NCBI RefSeq assembly: GCF_000376945.1 | Contig: NZ_AQXU01000025.1 | Span: 625,982-689,981 of the forward strand | Origin: Leeia oryzae DSM 17879 | GTDB lineage: Bacteria; Pseudomonadota; Gammaproteobacteria; Burkholderiales; Leeiaceae | DNA length: 64,000 nt | Direction of reading: 5' to 3' | Part shown: one piece after another, positions 9,005 to 17,193 of the stretch | Layout: every line of letters begins with the position of its first letter | Position numbering within the stretch: the first letter of the stretch is position 1 | Position numbers and translations under genes: made by a program | The notes under the pieces: model-generated | Seen by the model: only the letters and a program-made list of their open reading frames with translations | Told to the model about the DNA's origin: nothing | Databases searched by the model: none

Positions 9005-9670
9005 ATGAAAAGACATATTTACGCTTTCCTTAGTCTGGCGACCCTGCTCTTGACGCTGACCTTTCCGTGCATCAGCCATGCCGACTATCAGGACGCCAAT
9101 AGCGGCTGCAGGCTGGTCCTGTGCCTTGCCAACCCGAATGGGCCAACGTCAGTCGCCGAATGCCGGCCGGATATCAATGAGCTGTATCACCAGTTGACGC
9201 AGGAAGACCCGTTTATCCCGTCCTGCGACAGTGCCAAAGCCAAAGGCACCTACTTCCAGATGCGTCAGGACCACTACGCCCTTTGTCCTGCCGGCACCAT
9301 TGATTCCCGTACCAACGGCATGACGGGTCGCTATCTGCAAGCAGGTACCGGCACGATCTCCTTTAACGCGCCCGCAACCGGTTACTGGAATGCCTTTAAC
9401 AAGGATGGTGATACCCCGCCTACCGCCCTTGCCTGCGTCAGCACCGAAAAACCCAAGGCGTATTCTGTTTGCAGTGACAAACTGCATGCCGGCAGTAGCT
9501 GGGGGAAATGTGAAGGCGGATACACCACGGTGTACCGATATCACCGCATCGTCTGGCAAGTCTTTCATCCGAATCCGCAAGTGGCCGATGTCTACATCGA
9601 CAACCGGCTTTTCCAGCGTGCACGTCTGTATGAGCGCAGCAACGGTGATGTCGAAGCTCTGATTGAATGA
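9005..9670 (+). CDS. TrbM/KikA-like secreted Cys-rich protein
   Basis: A 221-residue exported protein with a signal peptide (about residues 1-25, ending ISHADY). The mature N-terminus reads GCRLVLCLANPNGPTSVAECRPDINELY, which matches the TrbM pattern of paired Cys around a CL motif seen in conjugation gene trbM of IncP plasmids and KikA of IncN. At least eight Cys residues suggest disulphides in the periplasm. TrbM is needed for some conjugative T4SS, but its molecular role is not established. Insertion between virB11 and virB1 is an unusual place for it. Moderately sure of family. Confidence 0.65.
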   Translation: MKRHIYAFLSLATLLLTLTFPCISHADYQDANSGCRLVLCLANPNGPTSVAECRPDINELYHQLTQEDPFIPSCDSAKAKGTYFQMRQDHYALCPAGTIDSRTNGMTGRYLQAGTGTISFNAPATGYWNAFNKDGDTPPTALACVSTEKPKAYSVCSDKLHAGSSWGKCEGGYTTVYRYHRIVWQVFHPNPQVADVYIDNRLFQRARLYERSNGDVEALIE

Positions 9671-9688
9671 CAGACAAGGCGAGATTAA

Positions 9689-10291
9689 ATGTTTGACTGC
9701 CCAAACCTGTCGGTCCCGATGGAGATCATGCAGCACGTTGTCCACGTGGAGTCCAGCCAGAACCCGTTTGCCATTGGCGTGGTGGGCGGACGACTGGCAC
9801 GCCAACCCCGCAATCTGTCAGAGGCAGTGGCCACATCCGACATGCTGGCCGCCAAGGGTTACAACTTTTCGCTGGGCGTGGCGCAGGTCAACCGGTTTAA
9901 CTTGCAGAAATACGGCTTAGCCTCGTTTGCCAAAGCCTTTGAACCCTGCCCCAACCTGCAGGCAGGCACAAGAATATTAAAGGATTGCTACGACCGTGCG
10001 GCCCAGGATTGGGGCAAAGCCTTCAGTTGTTACTACTCGGGTAATTTCATGACCGGTTTTCGGGAGGGTTACGTGCAAAAAATATATAACAGCATGCGTC
10101 AGCAGCCGCTTGCGCTGGCCGATGCCGGCACCACTGTCATACCGGTCATTCCCGCCAAGCCGGCCAAGCGCGCAGCAACGCCACGCACCGGCGCGACACT
10201 TCGGCCAACCGTACAAGAAACGGGCGCCTCGTCACCTAACGATGCCCGGGAGGCAAACATGCCGCCCAAAGACGAGAAATTTGTTTTTTGA
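9689..10291 (+). CDS. virB1: VirB1-like lytic transglycosylase
   Basis: A 200-residue SLT-fold transglycosylase that would open peptidoglycan for T4SS passage. The catalytic Glu lies in HVVHVESSQNPFAIG (Glu21), followed by YNFSLGVAQVNRFN and the NLQAGTRILKDCYDRA helix; FSCYYSGN is the usual substrate-groove motif. The tail after about residue 140 is Pro/Ala-rich. No signal peptide is present: a TAA lies immediately before the ATG at 9689, so the frame cannot extend upstream. Export must be by another route, or the start region was altered. A 4-Cys pattern is seen in the domain. Confidence 0.85.
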   Translation: MFDCPNLSVPMEIMQHVVHVESSQNPFAIGVVGGRLARQPRNLSEAVATSDMLAAKGYNFSLGVAQVNRFNLQKYGLASFAKAFEPCPNLQAGTRILKDCYDRAAQDWGKAFSCYYSGNFMTGFREGYVQKIYNSMRQQPLALADAGTTVIPVIPAKPAKRAATPRTGATLRPTVQETGASSPNDAREANMPPKDEKFVF

Positions 10292-10295
10292 AACA

Positions 10296-10324
10296 GCTGC
10301 ATCACATGCAGCGCTAACGTTAGC
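10296..10324 (+). promoter_or_regulatory. Two tandem RNA hairpins upstream of virB2
   Basis: Directly after virB1 there is GCTGCAT-N3-ATGCAGC (10296-10312) followed without a gap by the 12-bp perfect palindrome GCTAACGTTAGC (10313-10324), then an ATTTTT stretch. The pair lies 37 nt before the virB2 ATG. It could be a processing or mRNA-stabilising element that raises pilin output, or a weak terminator. The function is inferred. Confidence 0.45.
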
Positions 10325-10361
10325 AGCATCATTTTTAAACCTTGATCACAGGGAGTTCATT

Positions 10362-10691
10362 ATGCAAACGCAACAAACCACCAAACATCGCTATCTGTCT
10401 TATGCCTCACTGCTCGCCGTCTTCATGACCATGCTCTCGCTGAACGCCTTTGCCGGAGCGGGTGGGGTCACCGGCTTGCAGGCTGACGTCAAAGGGTTCT
10501 TTGATGACATCAATGGCATCCTGACCGCCATTTCGGTCACGGTGGTGACCATTGCCTTCATTTTTGCTGGCTACCAGATTGCGTTTAATCACAAACGGGT
10601 GACCGATGTGATGCCAGTGATTCTGGGGGGAGTCGTGATTGGCGCAGCAGCCCAGTTTGCCAGCTGGTTCACCTCGTTTGACGGCAAATAA
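10362..10691 (+). CDS. virB2: T4SS major pilin VirB2
   Basis: A 109-residue pilin precursor. A long signal peptide ends LSLNAFA at about residue 31, giving a mature product of about 78 residues starting Gly-Ala-Gly-Gly. Two hydrophobic helices follow (AISVTVVTIAFIFAGYQIAF and VMPVILGGVVIGAAAQFASW) joined by a short basic loop NHKRV, the VirB2/TrbC plan. The ATG at 10362 has GGGAG 8 nt upstream; longer in-frame starts lie inside virB1 and are not credible. Confidence 0.9.
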   Translation: MQTQQTTKHRYLSYASLLAVFMTMLSLNAFAGAGGVTGLQADVKGFFDDINGILTAISVTVVTIAFIFAGYQIAFNHKRVTDVMPVILGGVVIGAAAQFASWFTSFDGK

Positions 10692-10711
10692 ACCGCCCCG
10701 GGACACGCACC

Positions 10712-11017
10712 ATGCAGAGACATACCCTGTTCAGAGGATGCACACGCCCCACCATGTTCATGGGTGTACCGTATATGCCATTTTTTATCGGTACCTCCAT
10801 CTGTCTGGCGCTGGCGGCCTATATCAACATCCTGCTGATCGGATTACTGCCACCCGTCATTTTCGTCATGCGGCAAATTGCACGGCACGATGAGCAGATC
10901 TTCCATCTGTGGGGGCTGAAAATGCAATTTGCCCTGAAAGTCCGCAACAAGCATCTGCTCGAAGGGTTGTGGGTATTTAGTCCCAACCAGTACCGGGAGC
11001 GCCCACCCCGCAAATAG
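10712..11017 (+). CDS. virB3: T4SS inner-membrane protein VirB3
   Basis: A 101-residue protein with the VirB3 pattern: the N-terminal segment LFRGCTRPTMFMGVPYMPFF, then paired hydrophobic helices through about residue 55, then a basic C-terminal half (RQIARHDEQIFHLWGLKMQF). VirB3 anchors VirB4 at the inner membrane and is always found next to virB2 and virB4, as here. A strong inverted repeat follows its stop. Confidence 0.9.
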   Translation: MQRHTLFRGCTRPTMFMGVPYMPFFIGTSICLALAAYINILLIGLLPPVIFVMRQIARHDEQIFHLWGLKMQFALKVRNKHLLEGLWVFSPNQYRERPPRK

Positions 11018-11025
11018 CGGGTGTG

Positions 11026-11074
11026 CTGCTGTGGTCCCTGCCGGGTCAAAAACCTGGGCCAGGGACCACAGCAG
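11026..11074 (+). repeat. 15-bp perfect inverted repeat between virB3 and virB4
   Basis: CTGCTGTGGTCCCTG at 11026-11040 is exactly complementary to 11060-11074, with a 19-nt loop. The transcript would form a stable GC-rich stem immediately after virB3. No T run follows, so it is not a classical intrinsic terminator. It may stabilise the virB7-virB3 message, reduce readthrough into virB4, or be a protein site. Confidence 0.6.
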
Positions 11075-11132
11075 GCGTTGAAATGACGTGAATTGATATG
11101 TCTGGATAACGATTTTTCTTGTTACACGCTAT

Positions 11133-11162
11133 TTGAGATGCCTGTTTGGCGTCTTGTATAAA
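11133..11162 (+). promoter_or_regulatory. Possible internal promoter before virB4
   Basis: TTGAGA at 11133-11138 and TATAAA at 11157-11162 are 18 bp apart, in the 113-bp AT-rich stretch between the virB3/virB4 hairpin and the virB4 ATG at 11188. Together with that hairpin this suggests virB4-5-6 can be expressed apart from the upstream genes. Confidence 0.4.
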
Positions 11163-11187
11163 CCTTAACCACGAACGTAAAAACACC

Positions 11188-13638
11188 ATGTTTACACCTG
11201 ATGCCAGTATTCGAGAATTTGTCACACTCAGCGCCCATGTCAGCCCCTATGTGGTCAAGACAACCGGCGGCGACTATCTCATGACCTGGCATCTGGGCGG
11301 CTTGCCGTTTGTGGGCCGTGATGAATGGGATCTGGAACACAAGAACAATACCTTCAATCGGCTGCTGCAAGCCATGCGTGCCCCGGATTATGTCAACGTG
11401 GCCTTTTGGGTACATGACATACGTCGCCGGCGTACGGCGCAACTGCCTGGCCGGTTTGCAGAGCGGTTTAACCAGCAACTTAACGACAGTTACTACCAGA
11501 GCCTGTCCGGCCAGAAAATCATGCAGAACGAAATGTACCTGACCATGATTTACCGGCCCGTCGTCAATGGTAAACGGTTTGCAGAGAAAGCCAGCCGCAT
11601 CGACATCCTGCAAAAGCAGCAGGATGGTGCTATCCGGCAAATCAGTGAACTGGGCACCAACCTGGAAGCCGTCCTGCGGGATTACGCCCCCTACCGGCTA
11701 GGGATGTATGAAGCGGCAAACGGGGTCATCTTTTCTGAAACCCTGGAGTTCTTTAGCTATTTGCTGAACCGCTGTGATGACCCGGTCCCCGTCCTGAAAG
11801 CCCCGGTCTGCGACTACCTGCCCACCAGCCGCCACTTGTTTAGCAACAAGACCGGCGATTTTGTCATCCGCACGGCGGACGGAACCGACCACTTTGGTGC
11901 CATGCTCAATATCAAGGAATATGCCGACACCACCTGGCCCGGCATTCTTAATGGCTTGAAATATCTTGATTTTGAATACGTGATCACGCACAGCTTTAGC
12001 CCGCTGAGCAAATATGATGCCCTCAAGGCATTGGAGCGCACCAAAGGCATGATGATCTCGTCGGGCGACAAAGCTGTCAGCCAGATTACCGACCTGGATA
12101 TCGCCATGGACCAGCTCAGCTCCGGCAACTTTGTGCTGGGGCAGTATCACTTTACGCTGGCCCTGTTTGGCGACTCCCAAGAGCAAGTCGCCTTAAACCT
12201 GCCGCTGGCCCGGGCCGAATTGTCGAATGCCGGCTTTGTCTCGGCCAAAGAAGACATTGCCATTGCCGCCAGTTTCTATGCCCAGCTGCCTGGTAACTGG
12301 AAATATCGCACCCGCCAAGCCAACGTCAGCTCGCTGAATTTTCTGGGGCTTTGCCCCTTGCACAATTTTGCATCCGGCAAAAAGCACAACAACCCGTGGG
12401 GGGACGCCGTCACCATCCTGCAAACCCTGAATGGTCAACCCTATTACTTCAATTTTCATGCTACCCACCCGGCAGAAAACTCGCTAGGCGAAAAAGCCAT
12501 TGCCAACACCATGGTCATCGGTAAATCCGGGACCGGTAAAACCGCCCTGATCAACTTCCTGTTATCACAAGTACAGAAATACTCGCCCAAACCCACCATC
12601 TTTTTCTTTGACAAAGACCGGGGGGCAGAAATTTTTGTCCGTGCCTGCGGTGGCCGCTACATGGCACTGGATAACGGCATGCCCACCGGCTTTAACCCGC
12701 TGCAGTGCGAGCCTACAGAAGCCAATGTCCAGTTCCTGTCCGACCTGCTCAAACTGCTGTGCGGCAAAAGCCGCTACACCCCGGGCGAAGAAGAAGACAT
12801 CCTGCGGGCCATCCGGGCCATTCTGGATACCCCGCCCCATCTGAGAAGCATGACCAACTTGCAGATGAGCCTGCCTAACCTGGGGGATGACAGCCTGTTT
12901 GCCCGGCTGCGCAAATGGACCGCGCAAGGGGCATTGGGCTGGGTATTTGACAACCCGGTAGACACCATCTCCTTTGAAGGTGCCAACATCATCGGCTTTG
13001 ATTACACCGAAATGATCGACAACCCGGAAGTACGTAACCCGGTGATTAGTTATCTGTTGCACCGGCTGGAAGAGCTGATCGACGGACGGCCGCTCATCTA
13101 TGTTATGGACGAATTCTGGAAAATCCTGGACGGCGAAGGCGGCCTGAAAGAGTTTGCCAAAAACAAACAAAAGACCATCCGTAAACAGAACGGCCTGGGC
13201 ATTTTTGCGACGCAATCGCCTGAAGATGCGTTAAAGAGTGACATTGCAGCAGCGCTGATCGAACAGACCGCCACCATGATTCTGCTGCCCAACCCGAATG
13301 CAGACAGAAACGACTACGTGCATGGGCTGAAACTGACCGAGGCAGAATATCAGGTGGTCACCAGCCTGGACGAACGGAGCCGGTGTTTCCTGGTCAAGCA
13401 GGGACATCAGTCCGCCATCTGCCAGTTAAACCTGCGTGGCATGGACGATGCACTGGCCGTTATCTCCGCCAGTACAGACAACATCGACATCATGCAAAAC
13501 CTCATTGCCGAGCACGTTAAAAATGCCCAGCAAGCGCCTGAACCGGATGAATGGCTACCCGCATTTTTTGCCCGCCGCAAAGGTGCCGGCAAGGACCACA
13601 CGCACAGCACCACACCCGCAACACGGGCAGACGCCTAA
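11188..13638 (+). CDS. virB4: T4SS ATPase VirB4
   Basis: A TrbE/CagE-VirB4 ATPase of 816 residues, the largest conserved T4SS component. The N-terminal domain holds DYLMTWHLGGLPFVGRDEWD; the C-terminal RecA-like domain has Walker A GKSGTGKT at 445-452, Walker B PLIYVMDEFWKILD, and the motif KTIRKQNGLGIFATQSPED. The ATG at 11188 (MFTPDASIREF) is preferred; a start at 11146 would add a Cys/Asn-rich leader absent from VirB4 proteins. It powers pilin extraction and substrate transfer together with VirB11. Confidence 0.95.
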   Translation: MFTPDASIREFVTLSAHVSPYVVKTTGGDYLMTWHLGGLPFVGRDEWDLEHKNNTFNRLLQAMRAPDYVNVAFWVHDIRRRRTAQLPGRFAERFNQQLNDSYYQSLSGQKIMQNEMYLTMIYRPVVNGKRFAEKASRIDILQKQQDGAIRQISELGTNLEAVLRDYAPYRLGMYEAANGVIFSETLEFFSYLLNRCDDPVPVLKAPVCDYLPTSRHLFSNKTGDFVIRTADGTDHFGAMLNIKEYADTTWPGILNGLKYLDFEYVITHSFSPLSKYDALKALERTKGMMISSGDKAVSQITDLDIAMDQLSSGNFVLGQYHFTLALFGDSQEQVALNLPLARAELSNAGFVSAKEDIAIAASFYAQLPGNWKYRTRQANVSSLNFLGLCPLHNFASGKKHNNPWGDAVTILQTLNGQPYYFNFHATHPAENSLGEKAIANTMVIGKSGTGKTALINFLLSQVQKYSPKPTIFFFDKDRGAEIFVRACGGRYMALDNGMPTGFNPLQCEPTEANVQFLSDLLKLLCGKSRYTPGEEEDILRAIRAILDTPPHLRSMTNLQMSLPNLGDDSLFARLRKWTAQGALGWVFDNPVDTISFEGANIIGFDYTEMIDNPEVRNPVISYLLHRLEELIDGRPLIYVMDEFWKILDGEGGLKEFAKNKQKTIRKQNGLGIFATQSPEDALKSDIAAALIEQTATMILLPNPNADRNDYVHGLKLTEAEYQVVTSLDERSRCFLVKQGHQSAICQLNLRGMDDALAVISASTDNIDIMQNLIAEHVKNAQQAPEPDEWLPAFFARRKGAGKDHTHSTTPATRADA

Positions 13639-13660
13639 ATACATCTCGCAAGGAAACATC

Positions 13661-14380
13661 ATGCCAAGTCGTCTTAAACACCTGATATCGCTTCTCAAAA
13701 TCCTGATTTGTCTCACCGGCATGCTCTGCATGTCAGGCAAAGCCGCCGCCGGCGTCCCCGTCATTGATGCAGCCGCGCTTGCCCAGGCCGTTGAACAAGT
13801 CAAAGCCTGGGGTGAGCAATACAAACAGATGCAAGACCAGATCGGCCGCATGCAGCAGCAATATAACGATCTGCGCAGCAATCCGTTCGGCACCATTCTG
13901 GGGCAAGTAGGCGGCACACTGGGCATGGATCAAGCGGTTGGCGCCGCAGGCCAGGGCGGCACCGAGGCCGGTAGCGGCGAAGCCACCCAAAAATACCTCT
14001 ACAAGAACAGCCCGTGCCAGACCACAGCGCAGATGAACAATGGCGCCACCGCAAAAGGCTGTGAAGCCGTACGCAACCTGCAAGCCACCATGATGTATGA
14101 CCTGCAAAAACAGCTGCTCATGGTGCAAAAGCACGAGGCGGCGGTAGAAAGCTTGCTGGCCGCCGGCAGCACCGTCTCCCCCGGGGAAATGCAGGTTCTG
14201 CAAATCCGCCTTGCAGCTTATAACGGCATTCTCCAGGCGGATCTAGCCAAAATCCACCTCAGCATAGAAATGTACAAACAGCGCATGGCCCTATACAAAC
14301 AACAGCAGATCGACAGTGTGCAAGACATCGCCAGAGGCAATGGCAAAGCCGTCGACCTAAAAGCCGCCCTTGGCATGTAA
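13661..14380 (+). CDS. virB5: T4SS minor pilin VirB5
   Basis: A 239-residue exported protein: signal peptide with MLCMSGKAAAGVPVIDAAAL, then a helical domain AQAVEQVKAWGEQYKQMQDQ of the VirB5/TrbJ family, which caps the pilus. A central Gly/Ala/Gln-rich segment carries two Cys, and the C-terminal helix ends YKQQQIDSVQDIARGNGK. AAGGA 7 nt before the ATG at 13661 fixes the start; upstream ATGs fall in virB4. It lies 22 nt after virB4 and 12 nt before virB6. Confidence 0.88.
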   Translation: MPSRLKHLISLLKILICLTGMLCMSGKAAAGVPVIDAAALAQAVEQVKAWGEQYKQMQDQIGRMQQQYNDLRSNPFGTILGQVGGTLGMDQAVGAAGQGGTEAGSGEATQKYLYKNSPCQTTAQMNNGATAKGCEAVRNLQATMMYDLQKQLLMVQKHEAAVESLLAAGSTVSPGEMQVLQIRLAAYNGILQADLAKIHLSIEMYKQRMALYKQQQIDSVQDIARGNGKAVDLKAALGM

Positions 14381-14392
14381 CGGGAAAACACC

Positions 14393-15616
14393 ATGTTTGA
14401 AACCGAAGGCACGCTCGCATTTTTTGCCATCATTGCCGAGCATCTGCAAAACGAAATCAATGCCTTTACCAACACGGCACTCGGCACCATGATGAACCTC
14501 ATCAATGCCGCTGCCTTGTCGTTCATGACCCTCTGGTTCGTCTTTGAAGGCTATCGCATCATTTCCGGCCAAAGCCGCACCCCGATGATGGGGTTCGTCA
14601 TGCGCTCCGGCAAGGCCCTGATCGTTCTGCTGGCCGCCACCGGCATGCACATGGCCAGCAGCGACATCATTGCCAACGTCAATGGCCTGCGGGACGGCAT
14701 TACCGAACTGATCACCGGCACCCATACCAATGTTTACGACCTGGTCGACGACAACCTGAAAACTACTGACCGCATCCTGTCCGGTATCAACAGCCTGCAA
14801 AGCACCCTGAACTCGCTGGCAGACAAGAAAAGTGCTTCCGAATCCCTGACCACCGCCCTGTTTGCCAGCGGTATCGGCGGCGCCTCGCCCGCCATCGTCG
14901 GTGGCACCCTGAGCCTGCTCAACCAGATCGCCCTGTCGCTGGGCATCATTTTTGGCCCGCTCTCCATCCTGTGCCTGCTCACCGACAAAACCGCCAGCAT
15001 CTTCTGGAACTGGCTCCAATACTGCTTTGGCGTCCTGTTCAGCATGGCCATTCTCGCCATTGTCTCTGGATGGGCGCTGGAAATCACGGAAAAATACGCA
15101 CAAGCCATTATCCTGGCAGATATCGGCAACGCCATCGCCGGCCTCTTTGCCGGTGGTGCTGGCGGCTACACCTCCATGTCGCAGACTGCCTTAATGCAAG
15201 GCGGCATCGGCCTGCTCATGACCACACTACTGGTCACCGTCCCCCCGATGACGATGAAGTTTTTTAATTCGACGGTTGGGGGAAGTTTTTCGGGGTATAG
15301 CCTCTTCAATGGAGGGGGAAAAGGTGGTGATGTAGCAGGATCGCCAGGAAAAACAGCCGATCAACCAAATTCTGGTGGAGACCCAACAGGAAGCCATAGC
15401 ACTATTTCAACTAACAACAAAGCATCGGCCAGCAAGCATGCAGATACTAGTGCAGCGCCTGGTATGTCCGGCTATCAACGCTTATTTCAGAGTGCTATTG
15501 AGAAAATCGGTACTACGGTACAGCCTGCCGGTGATTCAAACCTCTCCTCGGGCCAGCTTGGCAATGCAAGGGGCAACAGTCCCCCAACTTCCACTCCTTC
15601 CCCTATAAAGGCATGA
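14393..15616 (+). CDS. virB6: T4SS polytopic membrane protein VirB6 with atypical tail
   Basis: A 407-residue inner-membrane channel subunit of the TrbL/VirB6 family. Hydrophobic helices occur at about 40-60, 70-85, 155-200, 205-230 and 240-290, with the family loop LTDKTASIFWNWLQYCFGVLFS. From about residue 300 (map 15260) the sequence changes to a low-complexity Gly/Ser/Thr/Asn-rich tail of about 100 residues and the DNA becomes more AT-rich, continuing into the next genes. The membrane core is typical; the tail is not recognised. The DUF4189 gene overlaps its stop by 4 nt. Confidence 0.88.
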   Translation: MFETEGTLAFFAIIAEHLQNEINAFTNTALGTMMNLINAAALSFMTLWFVFEGYRIISGQSRTPMMGFVMRSGKALIVLLAATGMHMASSDIIANVNGLRDGITELITGTHTNVYDLVDDNLKTTDRILSGINSLQSTLNSLADKKSASESLTTALFASGIGGASPAIVGGTLSLLNQIALSLGIIFGPLSILCLLTDKTASIFWNWLQYCFGVLFSMAILAIVSGWALEITEKYAQAIILADIGNAIAGLFAGGAGGYTSMSQTALMQGGIGLLMTTLLVTVPPMTMKFFNSTVGGSFSGYSLFNGGGKGGDVAGSPGKTADQPNSGGDPTGSHSTISTNNKASASKHADTSAAPGMSGYQRLFQSAIEKIGTTVQPAGDSNLSSGQLGNARGNSPPTSTPSPIKA

Positions 15617-16107
15617 ATATGAAACAGATTACTTTATTACTCTGTATGTTTACCCATATTGCTTTTGCGGATGCGTACTGCCCAGGAAGTGGGCAAATTA
15701 ACATTCTTGATGGCATTTGCTACTACCCAGATGGTTCACATGTACCCCATCCAGCTGGCTCTGTTCTACAAAGCCAACCCCGTGACTACTATGGTGCTAT
15801 TGCAGCCGATGTTGTAGACGGCAAAAGCAGTGGTCATGCCGATAACTTTCAAGCACAGGGTGCAGCACAATCTGGCGCATTAGAAACATGTGGCCTGTCT
15901 GGCTGCCAGATTATCATCAGCTATAAAAATGCCTGTGGCTCTATGGTAGCTGCAAAAACACCAATCGGTAGTCCTAATCACGTGGTTGGTGGCGTTGGCA
16001 ACACCCCCGCAGAAGCTGAACAAAATGCCTTTACCGAATGTGAGCACCTTAATCCTGGCGTGCAATGTCTGATGTGGTCTAAAGGAAAATGCTCCTATCG
16101 TGAATAA
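15613..16107 (+). CDS. DUF4189 secreted protein, paralogue 1
   Basis: A 164-residue exported protein with a signal peptide ending HIAFADAYC. The DUF4189 core begins at QPRDYYGAIAADVVDGKSSGH and includes CGLSGCQIIISYKNAC and, at the end, NPGVQCLMWSKGKCSYRE. About eight Cys suggest an oxidised periplasmic or extracellular fold. The ATG overlaps the virB6 stop, so it is translationally coupled to the T4SS. It is the most divergent of the three tandem copies. Function is unknown; a role as T4SS accessory, surface or self-protection protein is speculative. Confidence 0.78.
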   Translation: MNMKQITLLLCMFTHIAFADAYCPGSGQINILDGICYYPDGSHVPHPAGSVLQSQPRDYYGAIAADVVDGKSSGHADNFQAQGAAQSGALETCGLSGCQIIISYKNACGSMVAAKTPIGSPNHVVGGVGNTPAEAEQNAFTECEHLNPGVQCLMWSKGKCSYRE

Positions 16108-16121
16108 GTTTGGACTTGGTA

Positions 16122-16613
16122 ATGAAATACTCGATCTGCAGTTTTTTGTTCTGTTTAATCAGCTCATACTGTTTTGCAGATAGTTTGTGTGGTGATGGCT
16201 ATTTCAATGCTGAACTTGGCATATGCCAAAGTGGCGGGGGCGCAAACTACTACCCTGGGCAAAAAACTGCCAGAACGTATCAACCCCGCGACTACTATGG
16301 AGCCATCGCCGCCGATGTGGTCAATGGCAAAAGTGACGGACATTCATTTAACTATCGGACCAGCAATGCCGCAGAAATCTCAGCTCTTAATTTCTGCGGT
16401 CTGAAAGAGTGTCAAATTATCATCAGCTACAAAAACACGTGTGCTGCTACCGCGGTTCCTCTGTACACCCCGGATGTACAAGGTCTTATTTATGGCGCCA
16501 TAGGCGAAACCCCAGGGGCAGCGAGTCTTAATGCCATCTCCAAATGCAAAGAAGCAAATTCAAATGTTCGTTGCGTCATTTGGACAAAAGCTGCTTGCTC
16601 CTACCTCGAATAA
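16122..16613 (+). CDS. DUF4189 secreted protein, paralogue 2
   Basis: Second tandem copy, about 163 residues from the ATG at 16122 (a TTG at 16110 is in frame but is followed by this ATG at the position matching copy 3). Signal peptide ends SYCFADSLC. The segment DGYFNAELGICQSGGGANYY is almost identical to copy 3, then QPRDYYGAIAADVVNGKSDGH and CGLKECQIIISYKNTC as in DUF4189. It starts 14 nt after copy 1. High identity with copy 3, in protein and DNA, indicates recent duplication. Function unknown. Confidence 0.78.
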   Translation: MKYSICSFLFCLISSYCFADSLCGDGYFNAELGICQSGGGANYYPGQKTARTYQPRDYYGAIAADVVNGKSDGHSFNYRTSNAAEISALNFCGLKECQIIISYKNTCAATAVPLYTPDVQGLIYGAIGETPGAASLNAISKCKEANSNVRCVIWTKAACSYLE

Positions 16614-16623
16614 GTCGGACTTG

Positions 16624-17118
16624 ATGATGAAATTCCCGTTCATTAGCCTTTTGCTCTACCTAATCAACCTATCCTGTTTTGCAGATAGCCTATGCGACGA
16701 TGGCTATTTCAATGCTGAACTTGGTATATGCCAAAGTGGTGGTGGAGCAAACTACTACCCAGGGCAAGATACTCTCAAGCAACACCAACCTCGCGACTAC
16801 TATGGTGCCATCGCAGCTGATTTACTTAATGGCAATGGCGGTGGACATTCTGATAATTACCAAACTCTTCAAAATGCAGAAGCAGGAGCACTAGAATCTT
16901 GCAACCGATCCGGATGCAAAATCATTATCAGCTATAAAAATACCTGTGGTGCTACTTCTGTGCCTCTGTATAAGCCAGGCAGGCCAGAACTTGTCTATGG
17001 TGCCATTGGTGCTACTCCTGATGCTGCCAACAGAAATGCCATTGCTGCATGCCAAACAGAAAATCCTGAAGTGCAATGTGTCATCTGGTCAAAGGGCAAA
17101 TGCTCCTACCGCGAATAA
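16624..17118 (+). CDS. DUF4189 secreted protein, paralogue 3
   Basis: Third tandem copy, 164 residues from the first of two adjacent ATGs (16624, 16627). The start is placed here because the signal peptide LLLYLINLSCFADSLC follows directly; the frame upstream overlaps copy 2. The core has QPRDYYGAIAADLLNGNGGGH, CNRSGCKIIISYKNTC and NPEVQCVIWSKGKCSYRE. The C-terminus resembles copy 1 while the N-terminus matches copy 2, so the copies may have exchanged segments. Function unknown. Confidence 0.78.
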   Translation: MMKFPFISLLLYLINLSCFADSLCDDGYFNAELGICQSGGGANYYPGQDTLKQHQPRDYYGAIAADLLNGNGGGHSDNYQTLQNAEAGALESCNRSGCKIIISYKNTCGATSVPLYKPGRPELVYGAIGATPDAANRNAIAACQTENPEVQCVIWSKGKCSYRE

Positions 17119-17193
17119 ATTAGTCATACAAAAACAATTACGTACAACCATTCACGATGATTTACTACCCCCAAAAAATCAGGATACATAAAA

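Noticed and set aside
4663-15616. T4SS block as a complete conjugative element
   Set aside because: No relaxase, coupling protein, partition, replication or integrase gene lies in the window.
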